DNA of 64,000 nt from Nemophila menziesii (taxonomy: Eukaryota; Streptophyta; Magnoliopsida; Boraginales; Hydrophyllaceae). The stretch is taken from the NCBI GenBank assembly GCA_029959085.1, contig JARWIR010000003.1:26489505-26553504 (forward strand), given 5' to 3'. Made by a program: the position numbers and the translations under genes. This document shows, piece by piece, positions 36,589 through 46,004 of this stretch. Each line of letters begins with the position of its first letter. Positions within the stretch are counted from its first letter, which is position 1. The notes beneath the pieces are model-generated. The model did no database searches, was not told the DNA's origin, and saw only the letters and a list, made by a program, of their open reading frames with translations.

Positions 36589-37720
36589 CACACATGAAAA
36601 CGGTTTTGATAGGCATCTCTTTCCACCCCAAACTCAAAACTTCAAATAGTGAGAAACTAAGGCTTAGAACTTTGATGTTTTGAGGCTTAAGACTTGAAGA
36701 TTATGGTTGAATATGAGATGGGTAAAGGCTAATTGATGTGGGGAAGAGGGAATTGGATTTAAGTTGAAGATTGGATGAAGAACAATCGGAGGAAAGTGGG
36801 AATTTTATCGTATTTTGGATGGGAGATGAGTTGATTGCATGTTTTTGTGGTGAAAGAGAGTAAGATTTGAGGATTGTGTAGTTGTAGATGATGATGTTCA
36901 GGAAATTCTGGGTTTTGGGAGTGTTTTTGGAGGCTGGGTTGAAGAAAGAGGTAAAAATATATGGCTAAAAAGCTTAAAACGGCCCTGTCACAGATGCAAA
37001 CCGGGTTCCCGGTTCCGCGTCGCTGTGACGGCGCGGAAAAATAAAAAAATACTCTTTTTTTTTTAACCTCGAGACGCACCAAAACACTGGACCCCAAGAC
37101 GCAGGGTCAGAACTTCTACTCGCCGAAACCGGGTTCCCGGTTCTGTGGAATGCGGGTACCCGGATTTTGTCGATGGCGCGAGTCAAAACGCTCCAAAACG
37201 CAGCTACTCAAGACGCCGGGTCAGAGAATTCTACCAGTTACAGCTCCGAAACCGGGTACCCGGTTTTGCCAAATGCGGGTTCCCGGTTTTGTGTCGCTGC
37301 GCGAATCAAAACGCTGCAAAACGCAAGCCACCAAGACGCTGGGTCAGAAAATTTCAGAAGTTACAGCACCAAAACCGGGTTCCCGGTTTCGAAAAACCGG
37401 GTACGCGGCTCCGACGCTGTGTCGTGAACCAAGACGCCAAGTGTTGCGTTTGAAAAGGTTGGTACCAGCTCCAAAACCGGGTTCCCGTTTCTCCTGGACA
37501 TCCAACCTATTTTTCTCCTATTTTCGCCTCATCGACCCCATACTCGTGGCCTTTTTACCCCTGAAATCATCAAAAACAACTACCCTTCCTCATTTCTTAA
37601 TAATAAACACTAAAATTACGAAAATCAAACTATTCTAAATTGCAAAAATTTAAAAACTCAGCTAATATACAAGGAATTGGCTTTTGTTTAACGTAGTTAA
37701 GCTCGACGGGTTACCTCATT
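36589..37720 (-). other. Non-coding 3' internal region of outer element
   Basis: Lies between the inner insertion and the GPY/F frame. It contains a polypurine-tract-like CCACCCCAAACTCAAAA at 36624, a short minus frame at 36759-37097 without domain, and the GC-rich tandem block. Confidence 0.6.
37005..37490. repeat. GC-rich palindrome-bearing tandem repeats, outer element
   Basis: CAAGACGC…GGGTCAGA recurs at 37095, 37209 and 37332, with a partial copy at 37430 (spacing 98-123). Between them lie about eight copies of a palindromic core such as AACCGGGTTCCCGGTT / AAACCGGGTACCCGGTTT. Overlapping open frames exist on both strands in several phases, as expected for stop-poor GC-rich sequence rather than a gene. 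Confidence 0.8.
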
Positions 37721-37722
37721 CT

Positions 37723-38508
37723 TTAGTCATTAACATAACCTCCCCAGCAATGAGTGAGGTTATCAATATTCGCAACTCGGAATTTACAACCCTTAGCTTT
37801 TATTCCAACTAACTTATCTGAGATAACCTTAGCAACCACGAATGGTCCTAGCCAAGAGTTCTTTGATTCACATGTCTTTGGAGGAGGTTTAGGCTTTTTC
37901 ATAGCAACTTCTTCGCCTACTTTGAACTCCGTTTTCTTTCTTTCCTTCTTAGGTTCTTTCGGAACCTTCGTGGCACGTGCTTTCTCTTTCTTCTTTGCAT
38001 GATTGAGTTGTGGATTTTTAGGGTTTGGAGGAGCTTTAATTGGTGGTTTCTTTCGTAGCTCTTTCTCCTCCACCCTTAAAGTGTCCACAACATTAATTGG
38101 CTCTTTTCTTACCGGTTCCATTACATCTATACGAAAACATTCTTCCTTGGAATCCGGAAACTTCATAGGTCTAAACACATTAAACTTCATCTCCTCGTCT
38201 TGGATTCTCATAATCATTTCTCCGTTCTCTACATCAATCAAGGTACGCCCCGTGGCTAGGAATGGTCTTCCCAAAATAATGGGGACATTCCTATCCGCGT
38301 CGTAATCAAGTATAATGAAATCAGCGGGAAAAATTAACGTACCTGCCTTAACGAGGACATCTTCGATTCGGCCTTCTGGATGTGCAAGAGATCGATCCTC
38401 CATTTGCAAAACCATAGAAGTGGGTCTTGCTTCAACATTAAGCTTGTCAAAGATTTATTTGGGCATAAGATTTATGCTTGCACCCAAATCGCATAGCGCT
38501 TTTCCTTT
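37723..38508 (-). pseudogene. Protease and GPY/F part of outer element's broken frame
   Basis: Continues in the same frame as the gag below. In-frame TAG (38511-38509) and TAA (38457-38455) stop codons fall around the protease motif CDLGASINLMPK. The open 230-codon stretch 37723-38415 keeps LGRPFLATG, a Lys/Pro-rich linker, KVGEEVAM and SWLGPFVVAKV, and ends LTHCWGGY, matching the tail of the inner element's protein. The order gag-protease-GPY/F with no reverse transcriptase between is therefore shared by both elements. Confidence 0.85.
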
Positions 38509-40524
38509 CTACTCATTACCAATAGATATCGGAATTGTAAAGCTCCCAGGATCAACTAACTTTGGAGGTAATTTACCTTGACAAATAGCACTACATTCCT
38601 CAGGGAGACCAATCATCTCATTATCACAATACGGCCGTTTGTTGGTGAGGGCTCTTTTCAGAAACTTAGCATACTTGGGTACATCTCTAATAGCTTCTAA
38701 TAACGGAATATTTATGCTAAGACCTCTTACCTTGTTAAAGAATTTTTTATAATCAGCCATATCACCCTTCTTTTGAACTCTCAATGGAAATGGTGGAGGA
38801 GGACGGTTTATTATAGCATCATCTTTCTTTTTCGGAATTTCATTAGATCTCTCCACTTCTTCCACTTCAACTTCTTTATCTTCATTCACCACCTCTTTTT
38901 CTTTTCTAACTTCTTTTTCTTTCATAACCGGGAAAAGAGGTGGGGGAAGGTTCTTACCACTTCTGAGAGTAATAGCTTTACAGTCTTCGATTTGGATTGG
39001 ATTCTCAGTATCGCTAGGGAGTTGCCCTTGTGGACGTTGATTTAGCTGTTTATTTATCTGATTCATCTGATTCTGTAATAACTTCATGTTTGCTTTAGAT
39101 GCTTGTTGACGTTTCATGGCTTGTGTCTGAAGAGCAATTAAACTTTCTACGGTTTTCTGAAGGGTAACTACACCTTCTTGCGGATAGGCAGGTAAGGCTT
39201 TCTGATTCATTGTGTCATCATAATTGTCTTGAGGAGCTTGTCTCTGAACATAATTTCCCTGATTCTGTCCTCCTTGATAATTATTTTGTGGTCTTGGATT
39301 GAAATTGTTACCTTGGGGGTGAGGCTGATATGCATATGTAGGATTGGCTGCCCCATTAGGATTTGAGTATTGAAACCCAGGATGGTTTCTGTTAGGTTGA
39401 TATCCATTCCCATTCGAATTAAAGTTACCTCTGTTGGAGACAAACATCACGGATTCTTGGTTATTTTGACAATTTTCCCAACTATGATCATTAACACCGC
39501 AATACTCACATCCATATACCTCTTGTGCAACCTTTACCTCACCTCTTTTATTTGAAAAACCTTCTTTCACGGCTAGAGTAAGTTGTCTCAGTTGTTGTTC
39601 TAGTGTGGTTTGAATCTTTGTCTCTAGCGTAGCAAACTTTTCTTCGATATTAACATTATTGACTCCTCCTCTAACTGGTGTTCTTACTGAATTCCACCCA
39701 ACTTCATTCTTGACTGTTCTTTCTAAAATGATTTTAGCATGAGCGGGTTGAACTTGAAGGAAACCTGCACCACATAACATATCCAATTTCTCTCTCGAAG
39801 TCCCATCAAGGCCTCTGTAAAAGATTTTTAACTGTTGTTGTTCTGAAAAGCCATGAGCGGGAACTCTACGTAAACACATCTGGAATCTTGTCCAGCTCTT
39901 ACCCACAGTTTCATCATATTCTTGACGGAAATGCGTCAATTCTAATTCAGCATCTAACCTCATGTTACTTGGGTAATACCTGTCAAAGAAAGCAGTCTCT
40001 AATTGGTCCCAGTTTGTTATCTTCGTGGGATCTTGTGTATCATGCCATTCACTCGCTCCATCAACAACGAAAAATTGAAACACAGCATAATACATCTGTT
40101 CTCTTGAAACCCCTTGTGTGATGTAAGAATCACATATCTGCTTAAATTTCAGTACTGCTCTAATAGGATCTTCTCCTGGTCTACCACGAAAATTTCCAAA
40201 ATTTTGGAATTGAGCTAACATACCCGAATCTGGATGAAACCTCGGAACATTTATATCGGGAGCACCTACTCCTATAGCAGGAGCACGGAATGGAACTTCT
40301 GGTGGACCATTAGTAAACCAAGGATCTTGATTCATCACTATTTGAGCTTGTCCGTTATTGTTTTGTTGATTCTGAATATTAATGTCCTCCATTCTGTGAA
40401 TTAATTCTTCTACTTCTAAGGATTCTTGCTCTCTCTTTCTCTTGTTAGCAAGTCTGATTAATGTTTCTGGATTACTAAGGATCGGAGGTGTTGGCTCTAG
40501 ATCCTTAAAGAGTCTCCTTCGCAT
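38509..40524 (-). CDS. Athila-like Gag, outer element (premature stop)
   Basis: 671 residues. The gag domain is at about 100-275 (NFGNFRGRPGEDPIRAVLKF, NWDQLETAFFDRYYP, SWTRFQMCLRRVPAHGF). A CCHC zinc knuckle C-x2-C-x4-H-x4-C is at C339, C342, H347 and C352. It is followed by an Asn/Gln-rich linker with QNNYQGG-type repeats, a Gln-rich coiled region, an acidic/basic charged segment near 545-580, and the start of the protease region (DPGSFTIPISIGNE) where a TAG stop ends it. In an intact relative it would continue into protease and GPY/F. It should form particle-like assemblies if expressed. The conserved order matches the inner element's protein, though sequence identity is modest and the zinc knuckle is present only here. 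Confidence 0.88.
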   Translation of the reverse strand: MRRRLFKDLEPTPPILSNPETLIRLANKRKREQESLEVEELIHRMEDINIQNQQNNNGQAQIVMNQDPWFTNGPPEVPFRAPAIGVGAPDINVPRFHPDSGMLAQFQNFGNFRGRPGEDPIRAVLKFKQICDSYITQGVSREQMYYAVFQFFVVDGASEWHDTQDPTKITNWDQLETAFFDRYYPSNMRLDAELELTHFRQEYDETVGKSWTRFQMCLRRVPAHGFSEQQQLKIFYRGLDGTSREKLDMLCGAGFLQVQPAHAKIILERTVKNEVGWNSVRTPVRGGVNNVNIEEKFATLETKIQTTLEQQLRQLTLAVKEGFSNKRGEVKVAQEVYGCEYCGVNDHSWENCQNNQESVMFVSNRGNFNSNGNGYQPNRNHPGFQYSNPNGAANPTYAYQPHPQGNNFNPRPQNNYQGGQNQGNYVQRQAPQDNYDDTMNQKALPAYPQEGVVTLQKTVESLIALQTQAMKRQQASKANMKLLQNQMNQINKQLNQRPQGQLPSDTENPIQIEDCKAITLRSGKNLPPPLFPVMKEKEVRKEKEVVNEDKEVEVEEVERSNEIPKKKDDAIINRPPPPFPLRVQKKGDMADYKKFFNKVRGLSINIPLLEAIRDVPKYAKFLKRALTNKRPYCDNEMIGLPEECSAICQGKLPPKLVDPGSFTIPISIGNE

Positions 40525-40643
40525 ACACCAAACCTAAAAACCTGAGAAAACTAAACAAGCAAAAAGCGTAAAACTGATAAAAACAAAAATAAAAATAAAT
40601 GCAACTATCACTAAAGGATAAACACCGTGGTCACACGCTACCG

Positions 40644-40661
40644 TCCCCGGCAGCGGCGCCA
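40644..40661 (-). other. Primer binding site, Asp-tRNA type (outer)
   Basis: Same 18-base sequence as in the inner element, again 6 bases from the 5' LTR. Confidence 0.88.
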
Positions 40662-40667
40662 AAAACT

Positions 40668-42229
40668 TGGTGGTCCTTTGTGTGTTCTAAATAAATGCAA
40701 ATGATAATCGAACCACAACCGCAAGTGTACGGTTGTCCCAAGTAGTATGTATGATAATACAGATTCGTTCCAAGGACGGAATGGTTGAATACAATGCTTA
40801 TCTATTAATGATTGAATGCACTTATAAAAGCAAATAAAGATAATATGTTTGTTTGGTTTTTGTGATTAAAGCTAATGAAAGAAAGACAAATAATTAAATG
40901 CAAATAAAAGCTAAGACGCAAGTAAAATGAGTGAAGACGCAATATGAGAAGTAGTACTTGAGAACGCAAGGATCCTCCCAATCTTATTTCCTAACTTATG
41001 TTGTTTAAGGGCTAAATTGGTCAATTACAATGGTCGGGATTCTAAATTCCTTATACCCCCGTCAGGGTGGACTATAAGGCGATCCTAAAGTGTCACTAGT
41101 CCCGTCAGGGTAAATATGATCCACCGTTGGATGTTTAAGTTTTATTACCTCATCGGCCCTAGAATTAGCTAAGTTCGTCAGAATCAATAGCTTCTATCCT
41201 AGATTGAATAAATGGTTCAGCATCTAAACCCTCCGTCAGGATGATCCAATTGCCACTAATTGGAATAGCCTAAATACTAACACCTGTTCCTAGTTCATGA
41301 TGCTAAAAACAGTGAAATAATCTCAATTTATTGAAAAGAGTAAAAGCCCTAATCTAGTTTAATTTAACAGAAACCCAAATTCAACATTCGTTATTCAATA
41401 AAATTGGGATTCACCCATTGTTTGTTCTCAAGCACTATGAATTGTTTAGCTCATATTAAATGGAAAAACTAAATTAAAATAAATGGAATTCATAACTGAT
41501 TACAAATAAAAGATAAAAGAAACCTAATTTCCGGAATTGGAATGACTGAGAACGGAGCTATAGACCCATTCCAACTCTAGCAGCTTCTTCTTCCTTCCTT
41601 CTGTTGCTTCTCTCTGGTGTTTTTAATTGTAAAGAATGAAATGTGTAAAAAATAGAAGTCCAGACCTCCTTTTATAAGCATCAAAACGGATTAGGGCTTG
41701 GACCAGAAAATAAAATACTAATTAAATGTCCAAGCCCAAATTCTAAGCCCAAAATCCCGTAACTGCTGATACACCTTCACTAAAACGGCTTTTCCCGATG
41801 CGTTATGACTCCGATTGACCTCATTTCAGTTTCTAAAGTTCCGTAACTCGATAAGGAATGTTTTCTCTTCAAAGGTCAACAGCTAAATCATCGCTTAAGA
41901 ACCTCGAAATCAGCAATCTATGGCCTGGAAAATGGATTTTCAGCTCTAAAAAATAATATCTTCGGGATTTATCTTCAAGTCTTGACTCTAATTCACGATC
42001 TTTGACTTTCTCCTTGGATTCCTCTCCTAGCTAACATCTAAAACCTGTAAACGTTTCACTAAAAATACCAATATTACGCGCAAAAGCTTAATAATTTAAA
42101 AATGCTAGAAATAAAAAGGAAATTCCGGATTATTGCATATTTAGTCCAAAAGTCTATCAAATTAATTAAATAAACACCAAAAATGATGTCTCCCAAGGGT
42201 TGAAAATAAGAACAATTAGGGAGACATCA
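40668..42229 (-). repeat. 5' LTR of outer element
   Basis: 1562 bp, with 13 substitutions relative to 24830-26391. The stem-loop terminus is at 42184-42229. Confidence 0.95.
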
Positions 42230-42365
42230 GAGGTTCCATAAACTTAATGTTCATGCAAACTTTTAAACAAATGAACATCACTCCAACTAGGATCCTAAAT
42301 TACCATGATGCAGGTGAAGGCTTCACCCGACAATTGTTCCAACCTAGTTGTTAGATCAAGCTACC
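42230..42365 (+). pseudogene. Decayed Gypsy protease relic, right part
   Basis: Starts with the second GAGGT target copy and continues the protease frame of 24829: after removal of the outer element the frame runs through the catalytic DMGGS into NLMFMQTFKQM, the usual continuation of a Gypsy protease. It decays after about 42365. Confidence 0.7.
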
Positions 42366-43238
42366 ATTCACAAAAAGTTAAAGGAAAACTTCTGTAACTA
42401 TTCTTACTAAATTCATATTAGTTATGTGTGAGTTTATATACCAGGCTACATAAGGTGAATAAACCTTAACAAACCGAGATCGGCGGTACCCACATACATG
42501 TACAAATTTACCTAGTAGAAAATTGTTTTAGCAATAGTAACCTTATAATGTGTCAGGGAATGATAAACATAATTGACCATCGAGTGTGCAACTAAAATGC
42601 ATCCAGCAAATATTAGATAATAAAACACATAGGAAATATCCCTCTACTATTATTAGGTAATTTACTATTGTCTTAGGTACACCGACCACCATATTTTGGG
42701 TCGTCATGTACGGAAAAAATGTGTAACAAGATTATAAACAACTTTGACCTTTTAACCTTTTATCAAGCTAACACAATTTCTCTAACAACAATTAGAAGTA
42801 GTATCCATTTCTAAGTACTCAGCCTACTACTTTGTTGGGAATCTGAAACAAATATTATTGTTCAAATGTGCCAAACATATATTTTTCCAATTATAGATCT
42901 TTTGACCACAATTAATTAAAAATATTATTACCAAAAACATCCTCTAAGTATAATTAATAGCTTTCCCACACCATTCTCTATTAAATTATCCATAAAGGAC
43001 TTAAAAAAATATTTATACCAAATATACCCTTGTTTTAATTTTAATATAATATCAAAATAATAAATCACAACATAAATTGCTTCTCGTCCATCCAAGAAAA
43101 AAAAATGTTTCTCTGTGAAGAATCGTCGTCTTCAACACCACCATCAACACTTAAACCACCACCACCCTCATTTACAAGGTCTTTAATAGGAGATATATGG
43201 CGGTCCTGGTTCTTTCTCGGCATGGCCCACACCAGACG
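42366..43238. other. Unassigned; upstream flank of Alba-type gene
   Basis: AT-rich. From about 43100 the sequence becomes C-rich (CACCACCATCAACACTTAAACC) and is likely the leader of the Alba-type copy. A short minus frame at 43065-43253 has no support. Confidence 0.35.
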
Positions 43239-43624
43239 ATGAATCGGTACCAAAAAGTTGAGAAGGCAAAGATGGAAACACCGATTAATGAGAATGAGAT
43301 TCGAATTACTAGCAAGGAAAGATTGAGAAACTACATCAACTATGCCACGAGCTTGCTCCAGGTAGTTTATTTACTTTTTTTATGTTCCATTAACTACGTT
43401 ATTATTTATCCACTGTTTTTTCAGGAAAATACTTTGGATAAAATTGTGTTCAAAGGAATGGGTAGAGTAATCAACAAAACTGTCACCATAGTTGAGCTAA
43501 TCAAGGTTTTATATCTTTACCTTTCCCGATTTGTCTCTAATCTCTGATTTCTAATCATTTTTCTTGTTTTTTCTATAAACAATTACAGAGAAGAATTATG
43601 GGACTTCATCAAGTCACATCGTGA
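43239..43624 (+). CDS. Truncated Alba-domain protein
   Basis: Predicted coding sequence is join(43239..43361,43425..43505,43589..43624), 79 residues. Exon 1 gives MNRYQKVEKAKMETPINENE and then IRITSKERLRNYINYATSLLQ. Exon 2 gives FKGMGRVINKTVTIVELIK. Exon 3 gives RRIMGLHQVTS followed by TGA. This matches the N-terminal Alba nucleic-acid-binding domain of plant Alba-like proteins, including the GxGxAINKTV-type core, but it stops where the last strands and the long Gly-rich (RGG) tail should follow. Junctions CAG|GTAGTT..TCAG, AAG|GTTTTA..ACAG are acceptable. It could be a partial gene copy still producing a short Alba protein, or a pseudogene. Transcript data would decide. Confidence 0.6.
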
Positions 43625-45364
43625 ATTTAGACAAACCTTGTTAAAACCGATTTAGACGTCGTGAACAAAAAATCAATAAGTAGAAAACTGTGTGACCTAT
43701 GAGTGAAATCAGAGAGCGGGAATATGAGATTCAAATTCAAATTTCAAAAAAGATTGTCGTACGAACGACTTAGATAGTGTGATGGAAGAAAAAGAAATAT
43801 CTAGTTGGTATTTATATGAGACTATAAAACATTTGGGGGTACTTTGGTAATTGGAATATTAGCTCTATAGTGTAAAATCTAATAAGAGATCTTTAGTAAG
43901 AAAAGTAGGGAGTAAGAGAAAATTACTAATAAAAGCCCAAATATCCAAAAGTTTAGTGACAAAGTCCCAACTAAAAAAACATACTTATAAAGGCCTAATA
44001 TTGATTTCCTGGTTACCTTTTTTACCCTTATACCCTTATTCAGTTTTCTCGTTGGTACGTACAAATATTTTTCCATTGGTACAAATTAATATTTTTCTGT
44101 TTGGTACGTACCAATTTTTTCTGTTTGGTACATACCAACTTCTATCATCTTCTTTCTACGATTTATTGTACAATCAATTTTTTTATAATTGCATGATAAG
44201 TCCTTAATTTTTTTATAATTGCGTGATAGGTCCCTAATAGTATTTTTGTAACCTTAAATGGTTTTTGTCCATGTCTAAAGTTAATCTTCATACTTGATTA
44301 GATAACCCAATCGAAGCTACAGTGTCAAGGTCCAAACATTTGTATGTGCCAAACAGATTTTTTTCTCGCAAAAACAATTCAAAATAACGAAACTCGAAAC
44401 ACTCGCTTTGGAACGAAAACAAAAAAATAACCGTTTGACGATAAAACCCAATTGGTACATACCATCTAAATCTAAACACATTTTCTGAAACAAAAAAGAA
44501 TCTCTTTACACTTGACATTGGAACTAAAAAGAAAAAGAAAAACTCTTTTAACCAGAAATTATAAAAAATCATAAAACAAAAACCTATCTTTTCACGCTCG
44601 GCAATGGAGCATAAAGAAAAAGAAAATCAAAAACCAAAAAGTAATTGATTCACACTTGCCATTGAACATAATCTCTTCAAATGTCAATCTCTTCAACATT
44701 TTGTTAAAGAATTACTTACACTCCACATTTTTAACAGAATTAAAAAAAAAAAATCTCTTCACATGCATTGGAACTAAAAAGAAAAAAACTCCCACCTACA
44801 ATATTCACTTTCACCATTCACCAAGAAAAAAGATCTAGTCACGAACGACGGCTTGCTGATGGTGGAAAACGGTCCACGAAGTTGGTGGTTTCCTCTAGTA
44901 AAAAAGATGGTCGAGGTTTCCTTAAGCAACTTAGCGCCGGAGATGGCCATCTCCGGTTTGCTGATGGTGGAGAATGGTCCAATAGACGGCGATGGCAGGA
45001 AGGTGAGACCTGGTAATGGCCACGACATTAGCAGGATAGCTTGTTGGTGGGAAGGTAAGAAGGGCGGCATACATACATAGAAGAGAGAACAAGAGGGTAA
45101 CGAGAGAGAAACAGAGATAGGAGAGAGAATCTTAATCTTAATAGGGTTTTCTCTGGGATTTGTTTTTCACCGGTAATAGAAAGGGAAGAGGGGTGTTTGG
45201 TCTTTCATGTCTTCCTAGTTGGCATTTAATTAGATAGTTACATACAAGCTCTAATAAGAAAAATGTCAAAAGTTGTTGTTGGGCCTCTATAACTAAAAAC
45301 CCAACAATTAAAGGTGATATGTAACAAAACTCGTAAAACAATTTTAGATCTAGATTTAAATGTA
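43625..45364. other. Unassigned; repeated GGTACGTACCAA words
   Basis: Between about 44050 and 44150 there are several TTGGTACGTACCAA / TTGGTACATACC words in T-rich sequence. Near 44840-45070 a more GC-rich stretch with ATGGTGGAGAATGGTCC-type duplicated words (44860 and 44962) has overlapping frames on both strands but no domain. Confidence 0.3.
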
Positions 45365-45450
45365 TTTGGAATGTACCAAGCTGATGTGTTTTGAATGTAC
45401 TAAAGTGATGTGTTTGGAATGTACTAAAGTGATGTGTTTGGAATGTACCA
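45365..45450. repeat. 24-bp tandem repeat, 3.6 units
   Basis: TTTGGAATGTACTAAAGTGATGTG-type units start at 45365, 45389, 45413 and 45437. Confidence 0.85.
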
Positions 45451-45925
45451 ATTCGTTTTATAAAGAGTTATCATGAATAAATTTGTGTATTATTTTTGCG
45501 AGAAAAACTTTGTTTGGCGCGTACTAGTGGGTGAATCTCGACACGATATTTTCGATCGGGTTTCTAAATAAAACCGGACATTAACTTTGGGCATGAGAAA
45601 AAACCCTCCATTAAGTATAGAAAAATACTATTAGAGACCCTAAAACATAAAAACAAACACATATAGCATTTGGTACTTACCAAAACCAGGAAAATTGGTA
45701 TGTTCTAAACAAATAAATATTAATCTATACCAAACTTTAAAATGTTGGTCTATACCAATAACGCACTGAGTAGGGTTATAAAGATAAAAAATCAAACTAA
45801 AAAAAAAATCAAACTTAGGCCTTTATGAGAATGATTTTTAATTAGGACTTTGTGAAGATTTTTTTGTTTTTTGTTTTTTGAGCTTCTAAAAGTAAATTCC
45901 TTTTCAAAAAAGAGGAAATAACCAT

Positions 45926-46004
45926 GAAAATCAAGGTGGACTCGAACCACCATCCTCTCAAATGCAACACATTTGAGCGCTCTTCCATATTGAGCTATTG
46001 ATCC
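45926..46004 (-). pseudogene. tRNA-like sequence
   Basis: On minus, GGATCAA / TTGATTT form an acceptor stem with G-U pairs. GCTC..GAGC forms the D stem, and GGTGG TTCGAGT CCACC is a perfect T arm containing the B box GGTTCGAGTCC. The anticodon arm is abnormal: CTCAA/TTGAG encloses 11 bases, or an 8-bp stem with a 5-base loop. No standard anticodon assignment is possible, so a pseudogene or a tRNA-derived repeat is more likely than a working tRNA gene. Confidence 0.6.

Larger units (their letters stand above)
24830..42229 (-). mobile_element. Outer Athila-like LTR retrotransposon (interrupted)
   Basis: The two direct LTRs are each exactly 1562 bp (24830-26391 and 40668-42229), with 13 substitutions counted by eye and no length difference. 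They are flanked by the 5-bp duplication GAGGT (24825-24829, 42230-42234). Coding direction is minus. A primer site matching the Asp-tRNA 3' end lies at 40644-40661, and a polypurine tract lies next to the left LTR at 26392. Removing the inner element (28095-36583) and one TSD copy leaves about 8.9 kb. The internal region holds gag, a protease-like domain and a GPY/F tail, but no reverse transcriptase, RNase H or integrase core, so the element is non-autonomous. Two in-frame stops also break the long frame. Confidence 0.95.

Noticed and set aside
37145..37638. Overlapping plus-strand frames of 86-162 codons
   Set aside because: They arise from stop-poor GC-rich tandem repeats and are open in several phases at once, so they reflect composition and not a gene.
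38003..38581. Plus-strand frames opposite the protease/GPY region
   Set aside because: Shadows of the minus-strand retrotransposon protein.
44774..45080. Gene on either strand in the GC-richer patch
   Set aside because: Frames on both strands of similar length, no domain, and an internal duplicated word explain the openness.
45926..46004. Functional tRNA gene
   Set aside because: The anticodon arm has the wrong length and no valid 7-base loop.
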